The notes under the pieces are model-generated. The model saw nothing but the letters and a program-made list of their open reading frames with translations, had not been told where the DNA came from and did no database searches. Both the position numbers and the translations under genes were made by a program. Of a DNA stretch of 64,000 bases, positions 24,884-35,432 are shown one piece after another (the stretch's first letter is position 1; the number at the start of each line of letters is the position of its first letter). This DNA is from DASYTH01 sp035762905 (GTDB lineage Bacteria; Actinomycetota; Actinomycetes; Mycobacteriales; Pseudonocardiaceae): the NCBI RefSeq assembly GCF_035762905.1, contig NZ_DASUCC010000034.1, positions 124,001 through 188,000 of the forward strand. The letters are read 5' to 3'.

Positions 24884-25792
24884 TTACCGCATCCGCTCGA
24901 CGCCGTCAGGCAGGTTTGCCTCGGCGAGGAAGTCGAACAGGGTGGTCCGGAACGCCCGGGCGGCGTTGGTGGGCGGGACGTCGCTGCGGTGCGCGAGGGC
25001 GATCGTGCGGCGCAGCACCGGCGCGGTGAGCGCGGTGGCGCGCAGGGCGGTGCGGCCGGGCAGGACCATGCTCGGGACCACGGCGACCCCGAGGCCGGCC
25101 TCGACGAATCTCAGCACGGCGTCCATCTCGCCGCCCTCGACGGCCAGCCGGGGCTCGAACCCGGCCCGGCGGCAGGCGGCCAGCGTGGTCTCGCGCAGGT
25201 CGTAGCCGTCCCGGAACATCACCATCCGCGTGTTGCGCAGGGCGGCGACCCGGGCCGGGCCCGGTGGACCGTCCGCGGCGGCGGCGACCACGAGCCGCTC
25301 GCGCAGGATCGGGGTCGCGGTCAGCGCGGCGTCCACCCGCTGTGGCCGCACGATGATCAGGGCCAGGTCCAGCTCGCCGCCGGTGAGCGCCCTGGTCAGG
25401 TCGCGCGATCCGCTTTCCTGCACCACGAGCTGGATGCCGGGGTAGGCGTCGTGGAACCGGCGCAGCACGCCGGGCAGGACGCCGACGCACAGGCTGGGCG
25501 TTGCGCCGAGCCGGACCCGCCCGCGGCGCAGTCCCACCAGCTCGGCCACCTCCAGCCGGGCACTGTCCACATCGGAGAGAATGCGTTTCGCCACCGGGAG
25601 CAGCGCCTCGCCGGCCGGGGTGAGCGCGACGTGTCCCCTTGCCCGGCTGAACAACGGCGCACCCAACTCGCCCTCCAGCGTCTGGATCTGTTTGGACAGC
25701 GAGGGTTGCGCGACGTGCGTGCGCCGCGCCGCCTCGGTGAAGTGCCGGGTCTCGGCCACCGCGACGAAGTAGAGCAGCTGTTGGAGCGTCAT
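24884..25792 (-). CDS. LysR-family transcriptional regulator
   Basis: A 302-residue LTTR. The N-terminal winged helix-turn-helix reads MTLQQLLYFVAVAETRHFTEAARR, then HVAQPSLSKQIQTLEGELG, and the effector-binding domain follows from about residue 90. It is divergent from sdhC with a 73-bp gap that contains a TATCGT-N10-ACGATA dyad fitting a LysR box. By the usual LTTR arrangement it probably controls sdhCAB and itself in response to a small ligand, perhaps a carboxylate. The downstream DinB gene may be co-transcribed. Confidence 0.93.
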   Translation of the reverse strand: MTLQQLLYFVAVAETRHFTEAARRTHVAQPSLSKQIQTLEGELGAPLFSRARGHVALTPAGEALLPVAKRILSDVDSARLEVAELVGLRRGRVRLGATPSLCVGVLPGVLRRFHDAYPGIQLVVQESGSRDLTRALTGGELDLALIIVRPQRVDAALTATPILRERLVVAAAADGPPGPARVAALRNTRMVMFRDGYDLRETTLAACRRAGFEPRLAVEGGEMDAVLRFVEAGLGVAVVPSMVLPGRTALRATALTAPVLRRTIALAHRSDVPPTNAARAFRTTLFDFLAEANLPDGVERMR

Positions 25793-25802
25793 AGTCTCAG
25801 GC

Positions 25803-25824
25803 TATCGTCATGAGCACAACGATA
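25803..25824. promoter_or_regulatory. LysR-type operator between lysR and sdhC
   Basis: A 6-bp inverted repeat, TATCGT at 25803-25808 and ACGATA at 25819-25824 with a 10-bp spacer, contains the T-N11-A pattern of LTTR boxes. It lies about 40 bp upstream of the sdhC start and just upstream of the divergent lysR start, the usual place for such a site. Confidence 0.65.
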
Positions 25825-25865
25825 TATTGGACGACTCGACCGGTGCGCTCGTAGCGTGGGTCGGC

Positions 25866-26515
25866 ATGGTGGTGTTGACCGGAACGACGGTCGGCCGGAA
25901 GGCCCTGATGGCCGGCACCGGGCTGGTGTTGCTCGGCTACGTCACGATGCACATGCTGGCCAACCTCAAGGCCTTTCTCGGCCAGGCGGCGCTGGACGGC
26001 TACGGTGTCTGGCTGCGTGAGCTGCTCGCGCCGGTGTTCGGGCACGAGGGCTTCCTGTGGCTGGTGCGCGGCGGACTCGTGGTCTGCGTCGTGGTGCACC
26101 TGGTCACCGCGACCCAACTCGCCCGGCGGGCCCATGCCGCCCGCCCGGTCGGCTACCGGCACCGCACCCCGGTCCGGGGCAGCTACGCCGCGCGCACCAT
26201 GCGGTGGGGCGGCGTGATCATCGCGCTGTTCGTGGTGTACCACGTGCTCGACCTGACCGCCGGGGTGCTCAACCCGAACGGCGCGCCCGGCCAGACCTAC
26301 CGGAACGTGACCGCCGACTTCCAGCACTGGTACGTGGTGCTGGCCTACACCGTGGCCGTGCTCGCGCTCGGTTTCCATCTGCGGCACGGAATCTGGAGCG
26401 CGCTGCGCAGCCTCGGCGCCACCACGGCCGCCCAGCCGGTGGCGCTCGGCTACGCCGTCGTGCTCACCGCCGGGTTCCTTGCCGTGCCCTACGGAGTCCT
26501 TTGTGGAGTGATCCA

Positions 26516-26519
<4 letters not shown>
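25866..26519 (+). CDS. sdhC: Succinate dehydrogenase cytochrome b subunit
   Basis: A 217-residue membrane protein with five hydrophobic helices and histidines suited to haem ligation (HMLAN, VVVHLVTA, VVYHVLD, FQHWYVV, FHLRHG). This is the di-haem, single-polypeptide membrane anchor of type B succinate:quinone oxidoreductases, as in Bacillus. The ATG at 25866 is chosen; a TTG at 25827 would add a non-conserved extension. Its stop overlaps the sdhA start (ATGA). With SdhA and SdhB it anchors the complex and passes electrons to menaquinone. Confidence 0.9.
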
Positions 26520-28437
<1,918 letters not shown>

Positions 28438-28441
<4 letters not shown>

Positions 28442-29175
28442 GGTTCACCCTGCGGATCTGGCGGCAGCCCGGCCCGCGCGCTGCCGGCCGGCTGGAGACC
28501 TACGAGGTCGACGGCGTCACCGGGGACATGTCGTTCCTGGAGATGCTGGACCTGCTCAACGAGCGGCTGACCGCCGAGGGCGCGGAGCCGGTGGCGTTCG
28601 ACCACGACTGCCGGGAGGGCATCTGCGGCGCCTGCGGCGTGATGATCAACGGGGCGGCACACGGGCCGAACCGCGCCACCACGACCTGCCAGCTGCACAT
28701 GCGCGAGTTCGACCCGCGTCGGCCGATCACCGTGGAACCGTGGCGGGCCCGCCCGTTCCCGGTGCTCAGGGACCTGGTGGTGGACCGCTCGGCGCTGGAC
28801 CGGATCATCGAGTCCGGCGGCTACGTCACCGCCCCGACCGGCAGCGCCCCGGACGCGAACGCGCTGCCGGTGCCACGCGCCGACGCCGAAGCCGCGTTCA
28901 CCGCCGCCGCCTGCATCGGTTGCGGTGCCTGTGTCGCCGCCTGCCCCAACGGCTCGGCCGCCCTGTTCACCGCCGCCAAGGTCACCCACCTCGGCCTGCT
29001 CCCGCAGGGCCAGGCCGAGCGCCCCACCCGGGCCCGCCGCATGGTCGCCGCCCAGGACGCCCTCGGCTTCGGCGGCTGCTCCCAGACCGGTGAGTGCACC
29101 GCCGCCTGCCCCAAGGAGATCCCGCTCACCACCATCGCCCGGCTCAACCGGGACACCCTCTATCCGCATCGGTGA
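28438..29175 (+). CDS. sdhB: Succinate dehydrogenase iron-sulfur subunit
   Basis: A 245-residue ferredoxin-type subunit. The [2Fe-2S] ligands are in CREGICGACG with a later Cys in TTTCQLH; two cysteine clusters, CIGCGACVAACP and CSQTGECTAACPKEIP, hold the [4Fe-4S] and [3Fe-4S] centres. It carries electrons from the SdhA flavin to the SdhC haem/quinone. The GTG at 28438 overlaps the sdhA stop. The operon is complete as sdhCAB; no terminator is obvious in the 53 bp that follow. Confidence 0.95.
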
Positions 29176-29228
29176 CCCGTGCCCGGCAACCGGCGACTCG
29201 CGCCGGTTGGTTGGGGCACGATGGGGGC

Positions 29229-29876
29229 GTGAAGTGGCGGCGACGGCGGCGGGTGGAGGCGGCTCCGGATCCCGGGCCGGAGGTCCTGGCGGAGCGGTTC
29301 TGGTGCGGGTGGCAGGAGATGCTGCCGGAGGTGGCCGCGGCGCTGGGGGACCGGGAGCCGGGGCGGGTGGAGGACCAGCTGTGCCGGCTGGTCGCGGAGC
29401 TGCATCCGCGGCTGCACTTCTCGTTGGAGCGCGGTCAGCGATCCGTCTACGCACTGGTGGTCAGCGGGCAGGAGGATCCGGAGCTGCGGGCGTACACCGA
29501 CGCCTGGAAGGCGAGCGCGCCGCCGGACGACCCGATCTGGGAGTTCCACGACTCGGTGCCGCCGGTGCCGGATCCGACCCTGGTGACGGTGAACCTGGGA
29601 CCGCACCGGATCGCGCTCGCCGACGTGCGGGTGGTGGCGCAGGTGGACGAGGCGGCCGGCGTGGTGGACGTGGCCGTGCACCATCCGACCATGGTCGACC
29701 TTGAGCCGGCGGCCCGGTCGGCGATGACGTTCCTGCCGCTGGACGCCACGTTGGGCGAGCGGCTGGCCGGTGAACGGCTGCGCCGGGTGGAGACCGCGGT
29801 GACCGAGCCGGCCGGGACGATCGGCTTGTTGGAGCTACGTGACCTGGTCCGGAAACTGGCTAGTCTGCAGCTGTGA
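29229..29876 (+). CDS. Conserved hypothetical protein upstream of ligA
   Basis: A 215-residue protein I do not recognise. It begins with a run of basic residues (VKWRRRRRVE), has no signal peptide or membrane helix, and appears to be a mixed alpha/beta fold with repeated acidic and tryptophan-containing segments (FWCGWQEM, DDPIWEFHDS). The GTG at 29229 is taken as the start because the upstream frame is non-conserved arginine-rich sequence. It overlaps ligA by 4 bp (GTGA), so it is translationally coupled to DNA ligase; its role is unknown. Confidence 0.7.
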   Translation: MKWRRRRRVEAAPDPGPEVLAERFWCGWQEMLPEVAAALGDREPGRVEDQLCRLVAELHPRLHFSLERGQRSVYALVVSGQEDPELRAYTDAWKASAPPDDPIWEFHDSVPPVPDPTLVTVNLGPHRIALADVRVVAQVDEAAGVVDVAVHHPTMVDLEPAARSAMTFLPLDATLGERLAGERLRRVETAVTEPAGTIGLLELRDLVRKLASLQL

Positions 29877-31996
29877 CCAGTGTTGATGAGGAAGCCGAGG
29901 GCATCGAGGACGTCCCCACCGACGTACGGGACCGGCACACCACCCTGTCCGAGGAGATCCACGCGCACCGCTTCCGGTACTTCGTGCTGGACGCGCCCAC
30001 GATCTCCGACGCCGAGTTCGACACGTTGTGGCACGAGTTGCTGCGCCTGGAAAAGGACCACCCGGCCCTGGTCACCCCGGACTCGCCGAGCCAGCAGGTG
30101 GGCGGCACCTTCTCCACCGACTTCGCCACCTACGACCACCTGGAGCGGATGCTCAGCCTGGACAACACGTTCGACCCCGACGAGCTGAGCGCCTGGCTGG
30201 ACCGGGTGGCCAAGGCGGTCGGCGAGGGCACCCGGTACCTGTGCGAGCTGAAGATCGACGGCCTTGCGATCAACCTGGTGTACCGGAACGGGCGCCTGGC
30301 CCGGGCCCTGACCAGGGGTGACGGGCGCACCGGCGAAGACGTCACGCTCAACGTGCGCACCCTGCGCGACGTGCCCGAGCAGCTCACCGGCACCGACGAG
30401 TACCCGATCCCGGCCCTGGTCGAGGTGCGCGGCGAGGTGTTCTTCCGGGTCTCTGACTTCCTCGATCTGAACACCGCTCTGGTCGAGGCCGGCAAGGTGC
30501 CGTTCGCCAACCCGCGCAACACCGCCGCCGGATCGCTGCGCCAGAAGGACCCCAAGGTCACCGCGAGCCGCAAGCTGCGCATGATCTGCCACGGCCTCGG
30601 CAAGCGCGCGGGGTTCGACCCCACCGCCCAGTCCGACGCCTACAACGCGCTGGCCGCATGGGGCCTGCCGGTCTCCGAGCACACCAGGGTGTTCGACTCC
30701 CGGGACGACGTGTTCGCGCACATCCGGCACTGGGGTGAGCACCGGCACGCCGTCGAGCACGAGATCGACGGCATCGTGATCAAGGTCGACGACGTGGCCC
30801 TGCAACGCAGGCTCGGCACCACCTCGCGGGCTCCGCGCTGGGCGATCGCCTACAAGTACCCGCCCGAGGAGGCCACCACCAAGCTGCTCGACATCCAGGT
30901 CAACGTCGGGCGCACCGGCCGGATCACCCCGTTCGCGGTGATGGAGCCGGTCAAGGTCGCCGGCTCCACGGTCACCAGGGCCACGTTGCACAACGCCAGC
31001 GAGGTCAAGCGCAAGGGCGTGCTGATCGGCGACACCGTGGTGATCCGCAAGGCCGGCGACGTGATCCCCGAGGTGCTCGGCCCGGTCGCCGACCTGCGCC
31101 CGGACGACGCGCGCGAGTTCGTCATGCCCACCAGGTGCCCGTCCTGCGGCTCGGAGCTCGGCTACGAGCAGGAGGGCGACGCCGACCTGCGCTGCCTCAA
31201 CACCCGGTCCTGCCCGGCGCAGCTGCGCGAGCGGCTGTTCCACCTGGCCGGTCGCGGCGCGTTCGACATCGAGGTGCTCGGCTACGAGGGCGCCGACGCG
31301 CTGCTGTCCTCCGGAGTGATCTCCGACGAGGGCGACCTCTTCGACCTGGACGCCGAGGCGCTGCTGCGGGTGGATCTGTTCCGCACCAAGGCCGGCGAGC
31401 TGTCCGCCAACGGCCGCAAGCTGCTGGCCAACCTGGCCGCGGCGCAGGACCGTCCACTGTGGAAGATCCTGGTCGCGCTGTCGATCCGGCACGTCGGCCC
31501 GACCGCCGCGCAGGCGCTGGCCCGCGCGTTCGGCTCGCTGGCGGCGATCGCCTCGGCCACCGAGCAGGAACTGGCCGACACCGAAGGCGTCGGCCCGCGG
31601 ATCGCCACCGCGATTCGGGAGTGGTTCGCCGACGACTGGCACCGCGAGGTGGTGGCGAAGTGGCGGCGGTCCGGGGTGCGGATGGTGGACGAGCGCGACG
31701 AGTCGATCCCACGCCACCTCGAGGGCCTGTCGATCGTGGTCACCGGCAGCCTGACCGGGTTCTCTCGGGACGAGGCCAAGGAAGCGATCATGGCAAGGGG
31801 CGGGAAGGCGTCCGGCTCGGTCTCCAAGAACACCGCGTTCGTGGTGGCCGGCGAGGCGCCCGGGTCCAAGTACGACAAGGCCGTGCAGCTCAAGGTGCCG
31901 GTGCTGGACGAGGACGGGTTCCGGGTACTGCTCGAGTCCGGCCCCGAAGCGGCGCGCGAGGTGGCCACGGTGGGTCAGGACGACGGTGGTGCCTGA
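29873..31996 (+). CDS. ligA: NAD-dependent DNA ligase
   Basis: A 707-residue LigA with all domains: Ia (RYFVLDAPTISDAEFD, binds NMN), adenylation domain with nucleotide-accepting Lys127 in CELKIDG, OB fold, zinc finger (CPSCG ... CLNTRSCPAQ), HhH repeats around VGPTAAQALARAFG, and a C-terminal BRCT domain (LEGLSIVVTGSL to the end). It seals nicks during replication and repair using NAD+. The start is a GTG overlapping the preceding stop. Confidence 0.97.
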   Translation: MTSVDEEAEGIEDVPTDVRDRHTTLSEEIHAHRFRYFVLDAPTISDAEFDTLWHELLRLEKDHPALVTPDSPSQQVGGTFSTDFATYDHLERMLSLDNTFDPDELSAWLDRVAKAVGEGTRYLCELKIDGLAINLVYRNGRLARALTRGDGRTGEDVTLNVRTLRDVPEQLTGTDEYPIPALVEVRGEVFFRVSDFLDLNTALVEAGKVPFANPRNTAAGSLRQKDPKVTASRKLRMICHGLGKRAGFDPTAQSDAYNALAAWGLPVSEHTRVFDSRDDVFAHIRHWGEHRHAVEHEIDGIVIKVDDVALQRRLGTTSRAPRWAIAYKYPPEEATTKLLDIQVNVGRTGRITPFAVMEPVKVAGSTVTRATLHNASEVKRKGVLIGDTVVIRKAGDVIPEVLGPVADLRPDDAREFVMPTRCPSCGSELGYEQEGDADLRCLNTRSCPAQLRERLFHLAGRGAFDIEVLGYEGADALLSSGVISDEGDLFDLDAEALLRVDLFRTKAGELSANGRKLLANLAAAQDRPLWKILVALSIRHVGPTAAQALARAFGSLAAIASATEQELADTEGVGPRIATAIREWFADDWHREVVAKWRRSGVRMVDERDESIPRHLEGLSIVVTGSLTGFSRDEAKEAIMARGGKASGSVSKNTAFVVAGEAPGSKYDKAVQLKVPVLDEDGFRVLLESGPEAAREVATVGQDDGGA

Positions 31997-32489
31997 GCCG
32001 CGGATCCGCCGGGCCCGGGTCGAGGAGCTGGCCGAGATCGGCGCGCTGACCGTGCGGGCCTACGAAGCGCACGGCTACTTCGCGGCCGGCGAGCTGTCCA
32101 GCTACGCCGATGTGCTTGCCGATGCCCGCGCCCGGCACGAGGACGCCGAGCTGCTGGTCGCGGTCGACTCGGCGGACCGGCCGATCGGCACCGTGACCAT
32201 GGCCCGGCCGGGCACCAGGTTCAGCGAGGTGGGCGCGCCCGACGAGTTGGAGTTCCGGATGCTGGCCGTCGACCCGCGGGCCCGCGGCCGCGGCGTGGGC
32301 ACCGCGCTGATCCGCGGCGTGCTGGACCGGGCCCGCGAGCTCGGCCTGGTCCGGGTGGTGCTGTGCAGCCAGAAGCGGATGACCGGCCTGCACCGCATCT
32401 ACACCGACCTGGGCTTTCGCCGGCTGCCGGACCGCGACTGGGCCCCGGTACCCGGCGTGGATCTGATCGCCTTCGGCGTCGACCTGTAG
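31986..32489 (+). CDS. GNAT-family N-acetyltransferase
   Basis: A 167-residue GNAT fold protein. The acetyl-CoA pyrophosphate-binding loop reads VDPRARGRGVGTALIRG (motif A, about residues 97-113), preceded by the strand EFRMLAV. The gene starts with GTG 11 bp inside the end of ligA. The substrate is unknown; the C-terminal part (HRIYTDLGFRRLPDRDW) resembles small-molecule or protein N-acetyltransferases. Confidence 0.85.
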   Translation: MVPEPRIRRARVEELAEIGALTVRAYEAHGYFAAGELSSYADVLADARARHEDAELLVAVDSADRPIGTVTMARPGTRFSEVGAPDELEFRMLAVDPRARGRGVGTALIRGVLDRARELGLVRVVLCSQKRMTGLHRIYTDLGFRRLPDRDWAPVPGVDLIAFGVDL

Positions 32490-32501
32490 CGCGCCGCCGG
32501 C

Positions 32502-33155
32502 TCAGTCGTTCAGCACGACCGCGATGATGCCGGCCAGGTGGGCCAGCCGGGCCACCTCGGCGGCGCGGAACATCGGGCCGCCCGGCCGGCCGACCAGCAG
32601 CACCCGGTCCGGCTTGCCCAGCGGGGTCGCGGCCAGCTCGGTGCCCAGCTCCTGCCAGGTGTCCGGCACCCAGCTCTCCTCGCCGTCCAGCACGGTGGCG
32701 CGGGCCAGCGGCATCCAGGGCAGGTTCAGGGTCTGGATCTCCGGGGCCGCCGTGCTCGCCGCCAGCCGGTGCGCGCCGGACGCGTCCGAGGCCACCACCA
32801 GCGCCCAGCCCGCGCGGATGATCTTCGGAACGCCCTCGGTGAAGATCGTCATGCCGTCGTCCGGCTGGGCCGCCACGTCCTCGACCAGCTCCAGCTCGCG
32901 GTGGGTGTCCAGCACCCCGGCGTACGGGCGCACCGCGTCCACCTCGACCCCGGTCACCGACTCCGCGGCCGTGATCAGCACGTCCGGCAGCCGGCCTTTG
33001 GGCAGCTCGACCACCAGGTCGTCGATCGCCACACCGGACCCGCGCTCGACCACGTCCACGCTGAGGATGTCGGCCCCGATGTCACCGAGGGCGGTGGCCA
33101 CCGCCCCCAGGGTCCCCGGGATGTCCGGGAGCTGTACCCGGATCAGGAAGGACAA
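32502..33155 (-). CDS. ACT domain-containing protein
   Basis: A 217-residue protein with an N-terminal ACT domain (LIRVQLPDIPGTLGAVATALGD, the ligand-binding beta-alpha-beta start) and a second alpha/beta region of unknown function. ACT domains bind amino acids, so it may sense amino-acid levels. A TTG start is used, preceded by GGAGG at a normal distance. It is convergent with the GNAT gene (12 bp apart) and divergent from gatC. No partner enzyme is fused. Confidence 0.85.
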   Translation of the reverse strand: MSFLIRVQLPDIPGTLGAVATALGDIGADILSVDVVERGSGVAIDDLVVELPKGRLPDVLITAAESVTGVEVDAVRPYAGVLDTHRELELVEDVAAQPDDGMTIFTEGVPKIIRAGWALVVASDASGAHRLAASTAAPEIQTLNLPWMPLARATVLDGEESWVPDTWQELGTELAATPLGKPDRVLLVGRPGGPMFRAAEVARLAHLAGIIAVVLND

Positions 33156-33330
33156 GGTGAACGCCTCCTGCTGCTGCCGTCGTCGGTGCGCGACACCTCG
33201 CCGTCCGCGCCTGGGCCGGCCGACGATTGTCGCATGTCCGCCCCCACGGGACTGGCTCCGGTGTACACCTCAGCCTCCCGGCAAAACAACCCGTTCGGGT
33301 CGCGGTGGGCGCTCGAAATAGACTCGGCGT

Positions 33331-33630
33331 GTGCCCACCATCTCGCGCGACGAGGTCGCGCATCTCGCCCGGCTGGCCAGGTTGGCAGTCACCGACGCCG
33401 AGCTGGACACCTTCGCCGGTCAACTGGATGGCATCCTGGAGTCGGTGGCCAGTGTGAGCGAAGTCGCAGCGGACGACATTCCGCCCACCTCGCACTCGGT
33501 GGAGCTGGTCAACGTGTTCCGGGACGACGAGATCCGGCCCGGGCTCGCCCAGCAGGAGCCGCTGGCCGGCGCCCCGGCCGCCGAAGAGGGCCGGTTCCGG
33601 GTGCCGCGGATTCTGGGAGAACCGGAATGA
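33331..33630 (+). CDS. gatC: Asp/Glu-tRNA(Asn/Gln) amidotransferase subunit C
   Basis: A 99-residue GatC: ISRDEVAHLARLARL at the N-terminus and HSVELVNVFRDDEIRPGL near residues 53-70 are characteristic. It clamps GatA to GatB. The start is GTG and the stop overlaps the gatA start by 4 bp. GatCAB turns Glu-tRNA(Gln) into Gln-tRNA(Gln), needed where glutaminyl-tRNA synthetase is absent, in line with the tRNA-Gln and gltX genes at 53.5-56.1 kb. Confidence 0.95.
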   Translation: MPTISRDEVAHLARLARLAVTDAELDTFAGQLDGILESVASVSEVAADDIPPTSHSVELVNVFRDDEIRPGLAQQEPLAGAPAAEEGRFRVPRILGEPE

Positions 33631-35138
33631 CGACCGACCTGACCAGGCTGACCGCGGCCGAGCTGGCCGGCCGGATCCGGTCCCGGGAGGTGTCCGCGGT
33701 CGAGGTCACCCAGGCCCACCTGGACCGGATCGCCGCCGTGGACCACGCCGTGCACGCGTTCCTGCACGTGGATGCCGAGGGCGCGCTGGCCGCCGCCCGC
33801 GCGGTGGACCAGGCCGAGGAGCCGGCCTCGGCACTGGCCGGGGTGCCGCTGGCGCTCAAGGACGTGCTGACCATGCGCGGCGCGCCGACCACCTGCGGCT
33901 CGAAGATCCTCGAGGGCTGGCACCCTCCGTACGACGCGACGGTCACCGCCCGGTTGCGCCGGGCCGGGGTGGTGATCCTCGGCAAGACCAACATGGACGA
34001 GTTCGCCATGGGCTCCTCCACCGAGAACTCGGCCTACGGTCCGACCCGCAACCCGTGGGACCTGGACCGGATCCCGGGCGGCTCGGGCGGCGGGTCGTCG
34101 GCGTCGCTGGCCGCGTTCGAGGCACCGCTGGCGATCGGGACCGACACCGGCGGCTCGATCCGCCAACCGGCCGCGGTGACCGGCACCGTCGGGGTGAAGA
34201 CCACCTACGGCGGCGTGTCCCGGTACGGGCTGGTGGCCTTCTCGTCCTCGCTGGACCAGGCCGGGCCGTGCGCCCGCACCGTGCTGGACGCGGCCCTGCT
34301 GCACGAGGTGATCGCCGGGCACGACCCGCTGGATGCCACCTCGATCGACGCTCCGGTGCCGCCGGTGGTGGCCGCGGCGCGCGAGGGCGCGGCCGGCGAC
34401 CTGCGCGGCGTGCGGGTCGGGGTGGTGCGGGAGCTCTCCGGCGAGGGCTATCAGCCGGGCGTGCTCACCGCGTTCGACCGCGCCGTCGAGGAGTTGCGCC
34501 GGCTGGGTGCCGAGGTGGTCGAGGTGTCCTGCCCGCACTTCACCTACGGGCTGTCCGCCTACTACCTGATCGCGCCGAGCGAGGCGTCGTCCAACCTGGC
34601 CCGGTTCGACGGGATGCGGTACGGGCTGCGGGTCGGCGACGACGGGTCGGCCAGTGCGGAGCAGGTGATGTCGCTGACCCGGGAGGCCGGGTTCGGGCCG
34701 GAGGTCAAGCGGCGCATCATGATCGGCACCTACGCGCTGTCCTCCGGCTACTACGACGCCTACTACGGGCAGGCGCAGAAGGTGCGCACGCTGATCACCC
34801 GGGACTTCGCCGCGGCGTTCGAGCAGGCCGACGTGCTGGTCTCGCCGACCACGCCGACCACGGCGTTCCGGATCGGGGAACGGGTGGACGACCCGATGGC
34901 CATGTACCGGGCGGACCTGTGCACGATTCCGGCCAACCTGGCCGGCAGCCCGGCGATCAGTGTCCCGTGTGGACTGTCCGAAGACGACGGTCTGCCGGTC
35001 GGGCTGCAGATCATGGCTCCAACGCTGCAGGAGCAGCGCATGTACCGGGTGGCCGCCGCGTACGAGGTGGCCCGCAACGACACGCAGGGCGGTCCGCTGC
35101 TTGGCCGGGTGCCCGAGCTGGAGATGATTTCGCAATGA
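33627..35138 (+). CDS. gatA: Asp/Glu-tRNA(Asn/Gln) amidotransferase subunit A
   Basis: A 503-residue amidase-signature enzyme. The catalytic triad is Lys78 (PLALKDV), Ser153 (GGSGGGSSAS) and Ser177 (DTGGSIRQ). It releases ammonia from glutamine for GatB. The start ATG overlaps the gatC stop (33627-33630). After the stop lie a small overlapping ORF and three GAGCTTGCGAG repeats that separate it from gatB. Confidence 0.97.
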   Translation: MTTDLTRLTAAELAGRIRSREVSAVEVTQAHLDRIAAVDHAVHAFLHVDAEGALAAARAVDQAEEPASALAGVPLALKDVLTMRGAPTTCGSKILEGWHPPYDATVTARLRRAGVVILGKTNMDEFAMGSSTENSAYGPTRNPWDLDRIPGGSGGGSSASLAAFEAPLAIGTDTGGSIRQPAAVTGTVGVKTTYGGVSRYGLVAFSSSLDQAGPCARTVLDAALLHEVIAGHDPLDATSIDAPVPPVVAAAREGAAGDLRGVRVGVVRELSGEGYQPGVLTAFDRAVEELRRLGAEVVEVSCPHFTYGLSAYYLIAPSEASSNLARFDGMRYGLRVGDDGSASAEQVMSLTREAGFGPEVKRRIMIGTYALSSGYYDAYYGQAQKVRTLITRDFAAAFEQADVLVSPTTPTTAFRIGERVDDPMAMYRADLCTIPANLAGSPAISVPCGLSEDDGLPVGLQIMAPTLQEQRMYRVAAAYEVARNDTQGGPLLGRVPELEMISQ

Positions 35139-35224
35139 GCGAGCTTGCGAGCGAATCCTTGAACCCTCCCCGTCGCCGAGCTTGCGAGGCGGCGGGTCGA
35201 TACAGCACCGAGCTTGCGAGGTGA
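35135..35224 (+). CDS. Possible 29-residue peptide overlapping the gatA stop
   Basis: An ATG at 35135 overlaps the gatA stop (ATGA) and opens a 29-codon ORF beginning MSELASES and ending in TELAR. It is built largely from the GAGCTTGCGAG repeats, which read as ELA when in frame. The ATGA overlap would allow translational coupling, but the repetitive composition suggests it may be a passenger of the repeat element rather than a selected gene. Confidence 0.3.
   Translation: MSELASESLNPPRRRACEAAGRYSTELAR
35141..35220. repeat. Three copies of GAGCTTGCGAG between gatA and gatB
   Basis: Exact copies of the 11-mer lie at 35141-35151, 35178-35188 and 35210-35220 in the same orientation. They interrupt an operon that is otherwise contiguous, suggesting a small dispersed repeat element rather than a coding sequence. 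Confidence 0.8.
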
Positions 35225-35231
35225 TGGGCCG

Positions 35232-35432
35232 ATGACTTCCGTCAAGAAGTTGAAGGGTGTGTTCGGGCTGGTCGGCGCGGTGACCGCGACGGCGAGTGCG
35301 GTGACCAGCCTGCGCCGGGCGCGCACCGACAAGGACCGGCTGCTGCTGGCGAACGCGATCGCGAGCTTCGCGACCGCGATCACCGGCGCGCTGCTGGCCG
35401 TCCGCGCGGTCCGGAAGGACGACGACAAGTGA
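35232..35432 (+). CDS. Small hypothetical protein between gatA and gatB
   Basis: A 66-residue protein with two hydrophobic segments (GVFGLVGAVTATASAV and ANAIASFATAITGALLAV) separated by a basic RRARTDKDR loop and ending in RKDDDK. It looks like a small two-helix membrane or membrane-associated protein. Its stop overlaps the gatB GTG start by 4 bp, so it is in the gat operon. I do not recognise the family. The ATG at 35232 is preferred over a TTG at 35214 that lies in the repeat. Confidence 0.7.
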   Translation: MTSVKKLKGVFGLVGAVTATASAVTSLRRARTDKDRLLLANAIASFATAITGALLAVRAVRKDDDK

